This document shows positions 1 through 7,150 of a stretch of DNA of 11,829 bases, one piece after another. Source of the stretch: an uncultured Eubacteriaceae bacterium (lineage in GTDB: Bacteria; Bacillota; Clostridia; Eubacteriales; Eubacteriaceae); contig CANQNI010000034.1 in NCBI GenBank assembly GCA_947625175.1, positions 1 through 11,829 of the forward strand, in the 5' to 3' direction. Under the pieces are notes generated by a model. It did not search any database. It was not told where the DNA came from and saw only the letters and a program-made list of their open reading frames with translations. Position 1 is the first letter of the stretch. The number at the start of each line of letters is the position of its first letter. The position numbers and the translations under genes are program-made.

Positions 1-2
1 GA

Positions 3-1949
3 ACGATTGTTCGTGATTCTACCCAGCCAAGTCTAAGTGACTCAGAAAAACCACAATCAATAAGTATTGCTTTAAATACTGAGCAAATTATAGCACCTGG
101 AGATACTATTCAAGCTTATGCAATATTAGAACCAGTAGAAACAGTTAATTCAAATTATTTTAATTATGTTGATTGGACGGTTTCTTATGGAGATCAGGAA
201 GTTGAATTAAGTAATCCAACAGGTGAGAGCATTACTTTTACAGTTCCTGAAGATGCAGCTAATACCAGTATTAATGTTTCAGCCATCTTAAAAGGAACAG
301 AATGTGGTTTAGGTCAGGATCTTGAAGCCAAAACAGCTAGTCTTAAGGTAAAGGATGATTCACTTTCTGTCCAGATCTTTCCTTCAGTCGAATCTGATGG
401 TGTTTTAATCGGAAAATATGTTGGTTTTTCATCTGAAATCTTAAGAAATGGTAAAGTTGCTGAAAGTGGAATAAGTGAAAATTCTGAATACACATGGACA
501 GCTAAAATAGGGGATGAATTTGTTAATGGGAAAAAAGATGGAAGAACCAATTATGCAGTTTGTCCTAATCAGGTTGGAACTTTATCCGTTTATTTAACAG
601 TTACATTAGAAAATGGAATAACCCTTAAGTCTCAAACAATAACCAAAACTGTTGTAGAAGAGATTAGAAATCTTGAGGCAGTAACCATTCGCAAAATTGA
701 AAATGGTGGTATTACTACTTCAGATGAGATTGAGATTACCAAAGATTTAGAGCCACAATATGTAACTAATATCGATCAAGCAACTTATCACTGGATTGCA
801 AAACAAGATGAGGTAGTTATAGCTGAATCAGATAAAGCAGACAATTTTGTTTTTAAACCAAAATCAGAAAATCCTGTGACAGTTACCTTAGAAGTTACTC
901 CTAAGGATAGTGAGGAAAGTATTGTCAGTGAACCTTTAGTTATTAATATAAATCAGGAGAGTGAACAATCACAGAACAGTTCTTCTGAAAAAGATAACAG
1001 TAACGACACTGAACCTGAAAATAAGACACCATCAACAGAACAAGATTCAGAAGAAACAAAAATTCTATCTGGAATAATTAAAACTGATAGAACCACAACT
1101 GGACCTCTAGTTGTTGGAGAACAGGTTAACTTAAGTGCTAATTTGGCTACTCAGGGTAGCTTAGATAATATTGTTTATCAATGGCAAGCCATCGATAGTA
1201 ATGGTCAAACAATTGCTACTAGTGATCAACTTAAGAATTTCAATTTAAAAGTTGATGATCCAGGAGAAGTTAAAGTTACTTTTACAGCTCAGGTAAATAA
1301 TCCAACGTCAAGTGTAGAAGAAAAATTTAAGAAAATTGAGCTGACTGAAACTTTAAATTTTGTCTCTCAGGAACAAAGTGCGGTAGTAAATGATACGGCA
1401 AATAAACAGATAACTGCTCAAAATGAAACTGAAAACAAAGAAGTATCCGGTAATGATGAAAAAGTCAGTCTAACACAGGAAAACAAGGCTAATTTAAATG
1501 AAAGTTTAGGAAGTGGGACTGATACTAATTCAGGAAAAGAAATTACGGGTTCTGAACAAGATTCATCAAAGGATAAGGAGGTTAAATCGGAGGAAGAATC
1601 TGGTTTAGAAAAAAGTGAAGCTGTTTTAAGTACGGTTGAACAACCAACTACATCTTCATCCGGTAATGACTCTAATGAAATAAGTACCGTTACCTATGCT
1701 AATCCGAACAATAGCGACTTAACTAGTCAAGGCATAAAAAAAATAGTAGGAACAGGTACTACCTATACAATTCCTACTACCACTTCTTCTTCACCAGTTC
1801 AGTCGAATTCAGTTTTGAATCGAAGTTCAAATATTGAAAACCCGAAAACTGGTGTTGATTTTTCGATTGGACAAGTTGCTGTTCTAACGGTTTGTAGCGT
1901 ACTTATTCTATCATCAGTAATTATTTTAATTAGAAAATCAGTTCAATAA
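3..1949 (+). CDS. Sortase-anchored Ig-like surface protein, 5'-truncated by window edge
   Basis: The frame is open from position 3 without a stop, so the gene begins upstream of the window; the ATG at 876 is internal and not the start. The visible part is 648 residues. Residues about 19-117, 120-220, 222-317 and 354-453 look like four beta-rich Ig-like modules, each with a conserved Trp (residues 58, 165, 264, 394), in three of them as Y-x-W-x-A. A 36-residue acidic Ser/Glu/Asn linker separates modules 3 and 4. Residues about 454-612 form a low-complexity Ser/Thr/Glu/Asn stalk. The protein ends with NPKTG (613-617), a hydrophobic helix (about 622-643) and a short RKSVQ tail, the layout of a sortase substrate. 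I infer a protein covalently bound to the cell wall, perhaps an adhesin. The ligand and the N-terminal domains are not visible, and the exact family is not recognised. Confidence 0.85.
   Translation, partial: TIVRDSTQPSLSDSEKPQSISIALNTEQIIAPGDTIQAYAILEPVETVNSNYFNYVDWTVSYGDQEVELSNPTGESITFTVPEDAANTSINVSAILKGTECGLGQDLEAKTASLKVKDDSLSVQIFPSVESDGVLIGKYVGFSSEILRNGKVAESGISENSEYTWTAKIGDEFVNGKKDGRTNYAVCPNQVGTLSVYLTVTLENGITLKSQTITKTVVEEIRNLEAVTIRKIENGGITTSDEIEITKDLEPQYVTNIDQATYHWIAKQDEVVIAESDKADNFVFKPKSENPVTVTLEVTPKDSEESIVSEPLVININQESEQSQNSSSEKDNSNDTEPENKTPSTEQDSEETKILSGIIKTDRTTTGPLVVGEQVNLSANLATQGSLDNIVYQWQAIDSNGQTIATSDQLKNFNLKVDDPGEVKVTFTAQVNNPTSSVEEKFKKIELTETLNFVSQEQSAVVNDTANKQITAQNETENKEVSGNDEKVSLTQENKANLNESLGSGTDTNSGKEITGSEQDSSKDKEVKSEEESGLEKSEAVLSTVEQPTTSSSGNDSNEISTVTYANPNNSDLTSQGIKKIVGTGTTYTIPTTTSSSPVQSNSVLNRSSNIENPKTGVDFSIGQVAVLTVCSVLILSSVIILIRKSVQ
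57..1361 (+). repeat. Four divergent Ig-like repeat modules
   Basis: Within the surface protein, Trp residues 58, 165 and 264 are spaced 107 and 99 residues apart, and Trp 394 follows after 130, of which about 36 belong to an inserted acidic linker. Each Trp sits in a similar strand (VDWTVS, YTWTAK, YHWIAK, YQWQAI), and the modules end in alternating hydrophobic strands such as PVTVTLEVTP and EVKVTFTAQV. The pattern fits tandem Ig/Big-type stalk domains. Sequence divergence is high and no nucleotide-level repeat is apparent, so the duplication is old. Confidence 0.55.
1839..1946 (+). other. C-terminal cell-wall sorting signal (NPKTG type)
   Basis: The coding sequence reads NPKTG, then about four residues, then a roughly 20-residue hydrophobic stretch beginning near VAVLTVCSVLILSS, then Arg-Lys and the C-terminus. 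This is the three-part arrangement cut by sortases between Thr and Gly. The pentapeptide has Asn in place of the Leu of the common LPXTG, so the cognate enzyme is likely to be of a non-class-A type. No sortase gene is in the window. Confidence 0.85.
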
Positions 1950-1977
1950 TAACACTCTTAATAAACTTTTTACTTTT

Positions 1978-1999
1978 AAGACCCGAAAGGGTCTTTTTT
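1978..1999 (+). terminator. Intrinsic terminator of the surface protein gene
   Basis: A perfect 7-bp stem (AAGACCC / GGGTCTT) closes a GAAA tetraloop and runs into six T residues. It lies 28 bp after the surface-protein stop codon. The T-run overlaps the stop codon of the convergent tmcAL (1998-2000). On the minus strand the hairpin is followed by CTTAAAAG rather than a T-run, so it should act mainly on the plus-strand transcript. Confidence 0.85.
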
Positions 2000-3179
2000 A
2001 ATTTATAATAATAGGCTTTTCTTTATAGTCTGGATTGAGGTTACTCCCTTTTATAAAGAGATTTCTAACGGTAGCAGCTTTTAAATCAAAATCTAAGGAT
2101 TTTTTTTGAGTTGAATCTAATTTATTCCTATCTTTAGCTAAATTAGTAATTATTTTTAGATTCGGATTTCTGAGTAGTTCTTGACCTTTACTATTAAAAC
2201 CTAAAACCCGTTGGTATAAGTTAAATGACTTGGAACTAAATAACTTAAAATCATCTTTAGTGAAATTTAAAAGGAGATTAATAAGAAATCTGTTGATTGC
2301 TGTTCTAGTAATATTTTTAGATTTTAAATTATTAATCATTTCATTATAATTAGTCGAATTTCTCAATAATTTTAACAACTGATTGGCTCTATCTTCATTA
2401 ATTCCAACTATGTTAATCAGATCCTCGAAGGAACTGTTTAAAATTTTTAATAGTATAGCTTTAAACAATTCTTCTTTTTGGTAAGCTTGAAAATGATCAG
2501 CTAATTCACTTCCCGGGTATGGAGTATAGTTATTTGAAATGTCCCGGTAATAATTTAATTTATTTCTAAGAGAACTGGCACTAGTAAGTGAGTTTTTTAG
2601 TTCCAGACTATTATAATCAGAACCTTTTCTGGGAATTAGATAGGGTTTAATCTTAAAGTTATTAATATAAAGACTCTTAAGATATTCTAGTGCAAGAATA
2701 TTATTTGGTTTAAATAACTCTTCTACCTTTAATCCTGTAAATTCAAGGGCTTTTTCCCTGGCTTTAGGATAACTTAAACCAGCTTTTTGTAATTCTTTTG
2801 TTTTATCTAAGATATTATCCTGTTGATTAACTAATATCCTAGCCATATTTTCTAAATTAGATAAAGATTTAGATTCAGCACCAAAAACTAAAGTATCTAT
2901 TTCTAAAGAATTTAAAAGTTTAACAGCACCATTAGCAAAATTTTCAGCACTTTGTCCCGAGATATAGAATGGAAGCCCAACAACCAGATCAACACCATTT
3001 TCTAAAGCCTTCCTAGTTCGCCAGAATTTATCAAACGAGGCAAAGTCGCCTCTTTGGACAATATCCTGACTCATTACTACTGTGATGGACTCTGGATTTA
3101 AAATCTTTCTTATTGTATTAATCTGATAAAGATGTCCATTATGAAATGGATTGTATTCTGTAATTATTCCAACTTTCAT
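1998..3179 (-). CDS. tmcAL: tRNA(Met) cytidine acetate ligase (TmcAL, YlbM family)
   Basis: 393 residues, close to the usual length of about 400. The enzyme activates acetate with ATP to acetyl-adenylate and acetylates the wobble cytidine (C34) of elongator tRNA(Met), giving ac4C. The sequence shows the nucleotidyltransferase start GIITEYNPFHNGH with the HxGH motif at residues 13-16, the FGAES segment (99-103), NNILALEY (159-166) and SASSLR (200-205), all in family order. The start is the ATG read from the complement of 3177-3179; it begins exactly at the MKVGI family N-terminus, although no good Shine-Dalgarno sequence precedes it. The gene is convergent to the surface-protein gene, abutting its terminator, and divergent from ackA, so it probably has its own promoter in the 97-bp gap. 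Confidence 0.93.
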   Translation of the reverse strand: MKVGIITEYNPFHNGHLYQINTIRKILNPESITVVMSQDIVQRGDFASFDKFWRTRKALENGVDLVVGLPFYISGQSAENFANGAVKLLNSLEIDTLVFGAESKSLSNLENMARILVNQQDNILDKTKELQKAGLSYPKAREKALEFTGLKVEELFKPNNILALEYLKSLYINNFKIKPYLIPRKGSDYNSLELKNSLTSASSLRNKLNYYRDISNNYTPYPGSELADHFQAYQKEELFKAILLKILNSSFEDLINIVGINEDRANQLLKLLRNSTNYNEMINNLKSKNITRTAINRFLINLLLNFTKDDFKLFSSKSFNLYQRVLGFNSKGQELLRNPNLKIITNLAKDRNKLDSTQKKSLDFDLKAATVRNLFIKGSNLNPDYKEKPIIIN

Positions 3180-3210
3180 TATTAAATTTAAAAATAATTT
3201 TATATTTCAA

Positions 3211-3237
3211 TTAAAAAGTTCTAAGAATGATTATAAT
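3211..3237 (+). promoter_or_regulatory. Probable ackA promoter, -10 shared with the divergent strand
   Basis: TATAAT at 3232-3237 is a perfect -10 box, 40 bp before the ackA start. The -35 is weak: TTAAAA at 3211-3216 leaves a 15-bp spacer, and other hexamers fit no better. The -10 lies in ATTATAAT (3230-3237), so the opposite strand also reads TATAAT at 3235-3230, about 50 bp upstream of the tmcAL start. The gap may therefore hold overlapping divergent promoters. The -35 assignments are uncertain on both strands. Confidence 0.5.
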
Positions 3238-3251
3238 ATAGTTAGATTTAA

Positions 3252-3263
3252 TTAAACGTTTAA
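3252..3263. promoter_or_regulatory. 12-bp perfect palindrome in the ackA leader
   Basis: TTAAACGTTTAA is a perfect inverted repeat. It lies just downstream of the predicted ackA transcription start and its end touches the ribosome binding site AAAAGGAG (3262-3269). Such a position suits a repressor operator, but AT-rich DNA yields palindromes by chance and no regulator is visible here. Confidence 0.3.
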
Positions 3264-3276
3264 AAGGAGTAAATAC

Positions 3277-4470
3277 TTGAAAGTACTAGTTATAAACGCC
3301 GGGAGTTCTTCATTGAAATATCAGTTAATCGATATGGAAACAGAAGAGGTGTTAGCCAAAGGATTAGCTGAAAGAATTGGAATTGACGGATCACAGGTAA
3401 CCTATCAACCAGAAGGTAAAGATAAGATTGTTATAAAAGAAGAACTTAAAGATCATGGCGATGCTCTTAATATAATCATTAAAGAATTATTAGATGAGGA
3501 AGTGGGTGTTATAGACGACATTACTGAAATTGATGCTGTTGGCCACCGTACTGTTCATGGTGGAGAAGAATTTAAAGATTCTGTAAAAATTGATGGTGAT
3601 GTTATTGAGAAATTAGAAGAATATTCTGAACTTGCTCCACTTCATAATCCGGCAAATCTGATGGGAATTAGAGCTATGCAGGAATTACTTCCTGAAGTTC
3701 CAGAAGTTGCTGTTTTTGATACAGCATTTCATTCAACAATGCCTGATTACGCTTTTATTTATTCTATTCCTTATGAATTTTATACTGATTATAGTGTTCG
3801 TAAATACGGTTTCCATGGGACATCCCACAAATACGTAGCCATTGAAGCCGCTAAAATGCTCGGAAAGCCGCTTGATGAATTAAAAATTATTACATGTCAT
3901 CTTGGAAATGGATCTTCTGTTTGTGCTATTAAAAATGGGAAATCAATCGACACTTCAATGGGATTTACACCACTAGCTGGTCTTGTTATGGGAACCCGTT
4001 CGGGAGATATTGATCCCTCTATTCTTTTCTATATTAATTCAAAAGGATATTCAATGGATCAGATTAATAAGATTCTCAATAACGAATCTGGAGCACTTGG
4101 AATTTCTGGAGTAAGTTCTGACTTCCGAGATATTGAAGCAGCTGCCAATGAAGGCAATCAAAGAGCTATTCTAACTCTAAGAAAATTCTGCTATTCTATT
4201 TATACAACTATTGGATCATATGCTGCAGCTATGGATGGAGTTGATTGTATCGTCTTTACTGGAGGAATAGGGGAAAACTCAGCTTTGGACCGAGGTCAAA
4301 TCTGTAAGAATCTATCTTTTATGGGTGTTGAACTTGATCATGATGCTAACTGGTTTGAAAAAGGAAACCGTTTTATAAATGTTCCAGATGGAAAAGTTAA
4401 AGTAGCGGTTATAGCTACCAATGAAGAATTGATGATTGCCAGAGATACCATTGAACATATTAATGATTAA
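3277..4470 (+). CDS. ackA: Acetate kinase
   Basis: 397 residues, normal for the family. It catalyses acetate + ATP to acetyl phosphate + ADP, reversibly, in the cytoplasm; in fermenting anaerobes it usually runs toward ATP and acetate. It belongs to the ASKHA sugar kinase/actin fold. Visible motifs are NAGSSSLKYQ (7-16), GHRTVHGGE (89-97), FDTAFH (147-152), YGFHGTSH (177-184), HLGNGSS (208-214), GTRSGDID (239-246) and FTGGIGEN (327-334). The catalytic residues known from the Methanosarcina enzyme are all present at the same numbers: N7, R91, D148, H180, R241 and E384. The start is TTG, fixed by AGGAG seven bases upstream and by the conserved N-terminus. It is monocistronic, between its own promoter and a strong terminator. 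Phosphotransacetylase, the usual partner, is not in the window. Confidence 0.97.
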   Translation: MKVLVINAGSSSLKYQLIDMETEEVLAKGLAERIGIDGSQVTYQPEGKDKIVIKEELKDHGDALNIIIKELLDEEVGVIDDITEIDAVGHRTVHGGEEFKDSVKIDGDVIEKLEEYSELAPLHNPANLMGIRAMQELLPEVPEVAVFDTAFHSTMPDYAFIYSIPYEFYTDYSVRKYGFHGTSHKYVAIEAAKMLGKPLDELKIITCHLGNGSSVCAIKNGKSIDTSMGFTPLAGLVMGTRSGDIDPSILFYINSKGYSMDQINKILNNESGALGISGVSSDFRDIEAAANEGNQRAILTLRKFCYSIYTTIGSYAAAMDGVDCIVFTGGIGENSALDRGQICKNLSFMGVELDHDANWFEKGNRFINVPDGKVKVAVIATNEELMIARDTIEHIND

Positions 4471-4475
4471 ATACA

Positions 4476-4505
4476 AATCCCGATAGTAGGTTATCGGGAT
4501 TTTTT
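4476..4505 (+). terminator. Intrinsic terminator of ackA
   Basis: A perfect 10-bp stem (AATCCCGATA / TATCGGGATT) with a 6-nt loop runs into six T residues, beginning five bases after the ackA stop. The next promoter starts two bases beyond the T-run, so ackA is separated from the DUF177 operon. Confidence 0.92.
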
Positions 4506-4506
4506 A

Positions 4507-4536
4507 TTGACGAAATTCCTTTAGATTAGGTATAAT
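4507..4536 (+). promoter_or_regulatory. Sigma-A-type promoter for DUF177-rpmF
   Basis: TTGACG (4507-4512) and TATAAT (4531-4536) are separated by 18 bp, the best promoter in the window. Transcription should begin near 4543, leaving a leader of only about 13 nt before the ATG at 4556, just enough for the ribosome binding site TGAGGA at 4547-4552. Confidence 0.8.
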
Positions 4537-4555
4537 TAACATTCTGTGAGGACTT

Positions 4556-5014
4556 ATGGATATCAATATTAAAGATACAAAAAGAAAGTATCACTTTGAC
4601 TTTCAAATATCTAATGATAATTTTCAACTGGATGAAGGCTTTTCCGGAAGAATTAAAGATACTTTATCAGTTCATGGTAAAATTGAAAAGTTAGTTGAAA
4701 ATAAGCTTCTTTTGAAATTCAGTCTGGAAGGGACTATTATTTATCCCTGTTCTAGATGTTTAGAAGATGTTCCAGAGGAAATTAATTATCATTTTAGAGA
4801 AGAAATTGAACAGAATAATGATGGAGTAGTTCCTCTCAATGAATATATAAATGATTGTTTATATATTAACGAACCTTATAAAGTGTTATGTAGGGAAGAT
4901 TGTTTGGGACTTTGTCCGATATGTGGAACCAATCTAAATTATAATTCATGTAATTGTCACGAGGAAGAAGATGAAATAGATCCTCGTTTAGAAAAATTAA
5001 GAAATTTAATCTAA
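4556..5014 (+). CDS. DUF177 / YceD family protein, rpmF-associated
   Basis: 152 residues. The YceD/DUF177 family is nearly always encoded immediately before rpmF and is linked in bacteria and plastids to 23S rRNA accumulation and large-subunit assembly; its biochemical activity is not settled. The sequence shows the family's first Cys pair CSRC (C65, C68) and a C-terminal Cys cluster, [17 protein letters not shown] (C112, C116, C120, C123) plus C132 and C134, which looks metal-binding. It ends in the typical [10 protein letters not shown]. The ATG is supported by TGAGGA four bases upstream and by a promoter 20 bp before. It is cotranscribed with rpmF, whose ATG lies 14 bp after this stop. Confidence 0.92.
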   Translation: MDINIKDTKRKYHFDFQISNDNFQLDEGFSGRIKDTLSVHGKIEKLVENKLLLKFSLEGTIIYPCSRCLEDVPEEINYHFREEIEQNNDGVVPLNEYINDCLYINEPYKVLCREDCLGLCPICGTNLNYNSCNCHEEEDEIDPRLEKLRNLI

Positions 5015-5028
5015 GAAAGGAATTTGAA

Positions 5029-5205
5029 ATGGCAGTACCAAAGAGAAAAACTTCAAAAGCCCGTAAAAGAAAACGTCGTGTTAATTATCATTTAAATGTT
5101 CCTGGTATGAGTATTTGTCCTCAATGTGGAGAAATTAAAGCTCCTCATAAAGCTTGCAGAAATTGCGGTTATTATAAAGATCAAGAAGTTATAGTTATGG
5201 AATAA
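5029..5205 (+). CDS. rpmF: Large ribosomal subunit protein bL32
   Basis: 58 codons starting [17 protein letters not shown], the standard bL32 N-terminus rich in Lys and Arg that contacts 23S rRNA. Two CxxC pairs, CPQC (30-33) and CRNC (43-46), form a zinc ribbon, so this is the zinc-binding (C+) form rather than the Cys-free paralogue some Firmicutes express under zinc starvation. The start is preceded by AAAGGAA with about seven bases of spacing. The gene sits between DUF177 and plsX in the classic order; a terminator-like hairpin begins at its stop codon. Confidence 0.97.
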   Translation: MAVPKRKTSKARKRKRRVNYHLNVPGMSICPQCGEIKAPHKACRNCGYYKDQEVIVME

Positions 5206-5227
5206 ACAGAGGTATCTCTGTTTTTTT
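5204..5227 (+). terminator. Terminator/attenuator between rpmF and plsX
   Basis: An 8-bp stem (AAACAGAG / CTCTGTTT) with a GTAT loop and seven T residues starts inside the rpmF stop codon. No promoter is visible between it and plsX at 5247, so the downstream operon probably depends on read-through. It would set a high rpmF to low plsX-ftsY expression ratio. Confidence 0.8.
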
Positions 5228-5246
5228 CTATTTTTAGGGGGTTTTA

Positions 5247-6233
5247 ATGCTTTATGTTGATGCCATGGGTGGTGATTATGCTCCAGGCGAAATAGTAAAA
5301 GGAACCATTGAAGCTGTTAAAGAATTTGATGTTCCAATAACCTTAGTTGGTAAACAAGATGAAATTATTGAGGAATTAATAAAATATAATTTTGATGATC
5401 CTAGAATTTCTATATTAAATGCTAATAGTATAATCGGTTTTAATGAAGAACCGGTTAAAGCCATTCGTCATAAGAAAGATTCATCTATTGTTGTAGCTTT
5501 AAGGAAAATAAAAGAAGAAAAAGATTCAACTTTAGTTTCTGCAGGTAGTACGGGGGCTTTACTGGCTGGGGCAACGTTAATTTTAGGTAGAATTAAAGGG
5601 GTTAAACGCCCGGGTCTTGGAATTAGCTTTCCCCAAAAGGATAAAACCGTTTTTTTAATTGACGTCGGGGCTAGTGCTGATTCACAATCCAGTTTTCTTC
5701 TAACCTATGCAAAATTGGCTAATGTTTATATGGAATCTGTTGAAAATGTTTCAAATCCAAAGATTGGCCTGATCAATATTGGAACAGAAGAAGAAAAAGG
5801 TAGTCCAATGATTAAAGAAGCCCACAAATTGTTAAAAGAAAGTGATCTTAATTTCATTGGAAATATTGAACCAAGTGATATTTTTACCACGGATGCGGAT
5901 ATACTAGTCTGTGACGGGTTTACTGGCAATATTATTATTAAAACAGTTGAAGGCTTATCAAGTTTTATGTTCCATGGAATTAAGGAATCTTTATTATCCA
6001 GTTTCTTTGGAAAAATTGGAGCTCTTTTAATTAAAGACGATTTAAAAAAATTTAAAGATCAATATGATCCTGATTCTATCGGTGGCTCTCCTTTTCTAGG
6101 TGTAAAAGGTGGAGTTATTAAAGCACATGGAAGTTCTAAAGCACACGCCATAAAGAATGCTATAAGACAAGCCATTCAATTTGATAAAAATAATGTTGTT
6201 ACTAAAATTGAAACAGAATTAGAAAAGGAGTAA
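5247..6233 (+). CDS. plsX: Phosphate acyltransferase PlsX
   Basis: 328 residues, the usual length. PlsX transfers an acyl chain from acyl-ACP to inorganic phosphate, giving acyl phosphate for PlsY and so starting phospholipid synthesis; it is a peripheral membrane enzyme in Gram-positives. Motifs seen are VDAMGGDYAP at the N-terminus (4-13), LVSAGSTGALLAGA (96-109), GLINIGTEEEKG (174-185), GNIEPSD (205-211) and VCDGFTGN (221-228). The ATG follows AGGGGG with five bases of spacing. The acyl carrier protein gene begins three bases after the stop, matching its substrate carrier. The fabH/fabD/fabG genes often found between plsX and acpP are absent here, and no FapR-type operator was seen before plsX. 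Confidence 0.97.
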   Translation: MLYVDAMGGDYAPGEIVKGTIEAVKEFDVPITLVGKQDEIIEELIKYNFDDPRISILNANSIIGFNEEPVKAIRHKKDSSIVVALRKIKEEKDSTLVSAGSTGALLAGATLILGRIKGVKRPGLGISFPQKDKTVFLIDVGASADSQSSFLLTYAKLANVYMESVENVSNPKIGLINIGTEEEKGSPMIKEAHKLLKESDLNFIGNIEPSDIFTTDADILVCDGFTGNIIIKTVEGLSSFMFHGIKESLLSSFFGKIGALLIKDDLKKFKDQYDPDSIGGSPFLGVKGGVIKAHGSSKAHAIKNAIRQAIQFDKNNVVTKIETELEKE

Positions 6234-6236
6234 TTT

Positions 6237-6470
6237 ATGGATAATTTTGAAAAAGTCAGAGAAATTATAGTAGAAGAACTGGGAATTCCTGCTGAAGATA
6301 TTACTTTAGAATCTGATATTACTGAAGATTTAGGTGCTGATTCTTTAAGTCTTGTAGAAATGCTAATGAATTTTGAAAATGAATACGATATTACTATTCC
6401 AGACGATTCATTTGAAAACATTAAAACAGTAGGTGATATAGTTAATGCTCTAGATGAATTAATGGCTTAA
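6237..6470 (+). CDS. acpP: Acyl carrier protein
   Basis: 77 residues, strongly acidic, with the GADSLSL motif; Ser36 is the serine that receives 4'-phosphopantetheine. Helix I (about 3-15), the DSL helix and the C-terminal TVGDIVNALDEL helix follow the standard fold. It carries growing acyl chains and supplies PlsX. A clear AAAAGGAG lies six bases before the ATG, overlapping the end of plsX, and rnc starts three bases after the stop, so the three genes are tightly coupled. Confidence 0.97.
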   Translation: MDNFEKVREIIVEELGIPAEDITLESDITEDLGADSLSLVEMLMNFENEYDITIPDDSFENIKTVGDIVNALDELMA

Positions 6471-6473
6471 GGT

Positions 6474-7139
6474 ATGATGAATTTTATTGAAGAAGAATTA
6501 AACTATACCTTTAAAAATAAAGATTTATTAAAAGTTGCCTTAACTCATCCATCTTATGTAGATGCCGATTATAATAATGAACGTTTGGAGTTTTTAGGTG
6601 ATGCTGTTTTAGAACTGGTAATTAGTGATTACTTATATAACAATTTTGATTTACCGGAAGGAAAAATGACCAGGCTTCGGGCCAATATCGTTTGTACCGA
6701 ATCCTTAGCGACAGCTGCTTTAAAACTAAAAATTGGCAAACAATTATTTTTAGGTAAAGGAGAAGTCCTTTCAGGTGGACAAAAGAGACATTCTAATTTA
6801 GCTAATGCTTTTGAAGCTATCATGGGCGCTATTTTCTTAGACTCTAATTTTGATACAGTTAAGAAAGTAATCTTATCTGCTCTCAAGGATAATATTAAAT
6901 TAGCAACAGAAGGTAAGATTTATAAAGATTATAAATCAAGACTTCAGGAATATGTTCAACAAAACCCTAATACATCAGTTAAATATTTAGATGTTGATGC
7001 TACTGGACCAGAACATGACCAGGTATTTACCGCTCAGGTAGTTATAAATGGAGTTCCTGAAACAAAAGGAAAAGGAAAAACCAAGAAGGAAGCTCAGCAG
7101 CAGGCAGCTAAAGCCTATATTCTTAAAAACAATATCTAG
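6474..7139 (+). CDS. rnc: Ribonuclease III
   Basis: 221 residues. It cleaves double-stranded RNA, including rRNA precursors. The N-terminal endonuclease domain (about 1-145) has the signature NNERLEFLGDAVLEL (34-48) with metal ligands E39 and D43, and the second motif NAFEAIMGAIFLD (111-123) with catalytic E114. The residue three before that Glu, Asp in the E. coli enzyme (D114 there), is Asn111 here. The C-terminal double-stranded RNA-binding domain covers about 151-221 and ends in KGKTKKEAQQQAAKAYI. Two ATG codons are adjacent (6474 and 6477); AAGG at 6469-6472 is one base from the first and four from the second, so the second may be the main start. The smc start lies 11 bp downstream. Confidence 0.95.
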   Translation: MMNFIEEELNYTFKNKDLLKVALTHPSYVDADYNNERLEFLGDAVLELVISDYLYNNFDLPEGKMTRLRANIVCTESLATAALKLKIGKQLFLGKGEVLSGGQKRHSNLANAFEAIMGAIFLDSNFDTVKKVILSALKDNIKLATEGKIYKDYKSRLQEYVQQNPNTSVKYLDVDATGPEHDQVFTAQVVINGVPETKGKGKTKKEAQQQAAKAYILKNNI

Positions 7140-7150
7140 AAGAGGTTAAA

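Noticed and set aside
1375..1838. Tandem nucleotide repeats in the stalk of the surface protein
   Set aside because: The stretch is low-complexity in amino acids (Ser, Glu, Asn, Thr), but I could not find a recurring nucleotide unit.
876..1949. A 357-codon gene starting at the ATG at 876
   Set aside because: The same frame is open back to position 3 with matching Ig-like protein sequence, and no ribosome binding site precedes 876; it is an internal Met.
5154..5178. Promoter for plsX inside rpmF (TTGCAG and TATAAA)
   Set aside because: The spacer is only about 13 bp, and AT-rich DNA gives such matches by chance.
5276..5929. Minus-strand open frames within plsX
   Set aside because: They are antisense to a clearly conserved gene, rich in Ser/Ile as expected for reverse reading, and lack ribosome binding sites.
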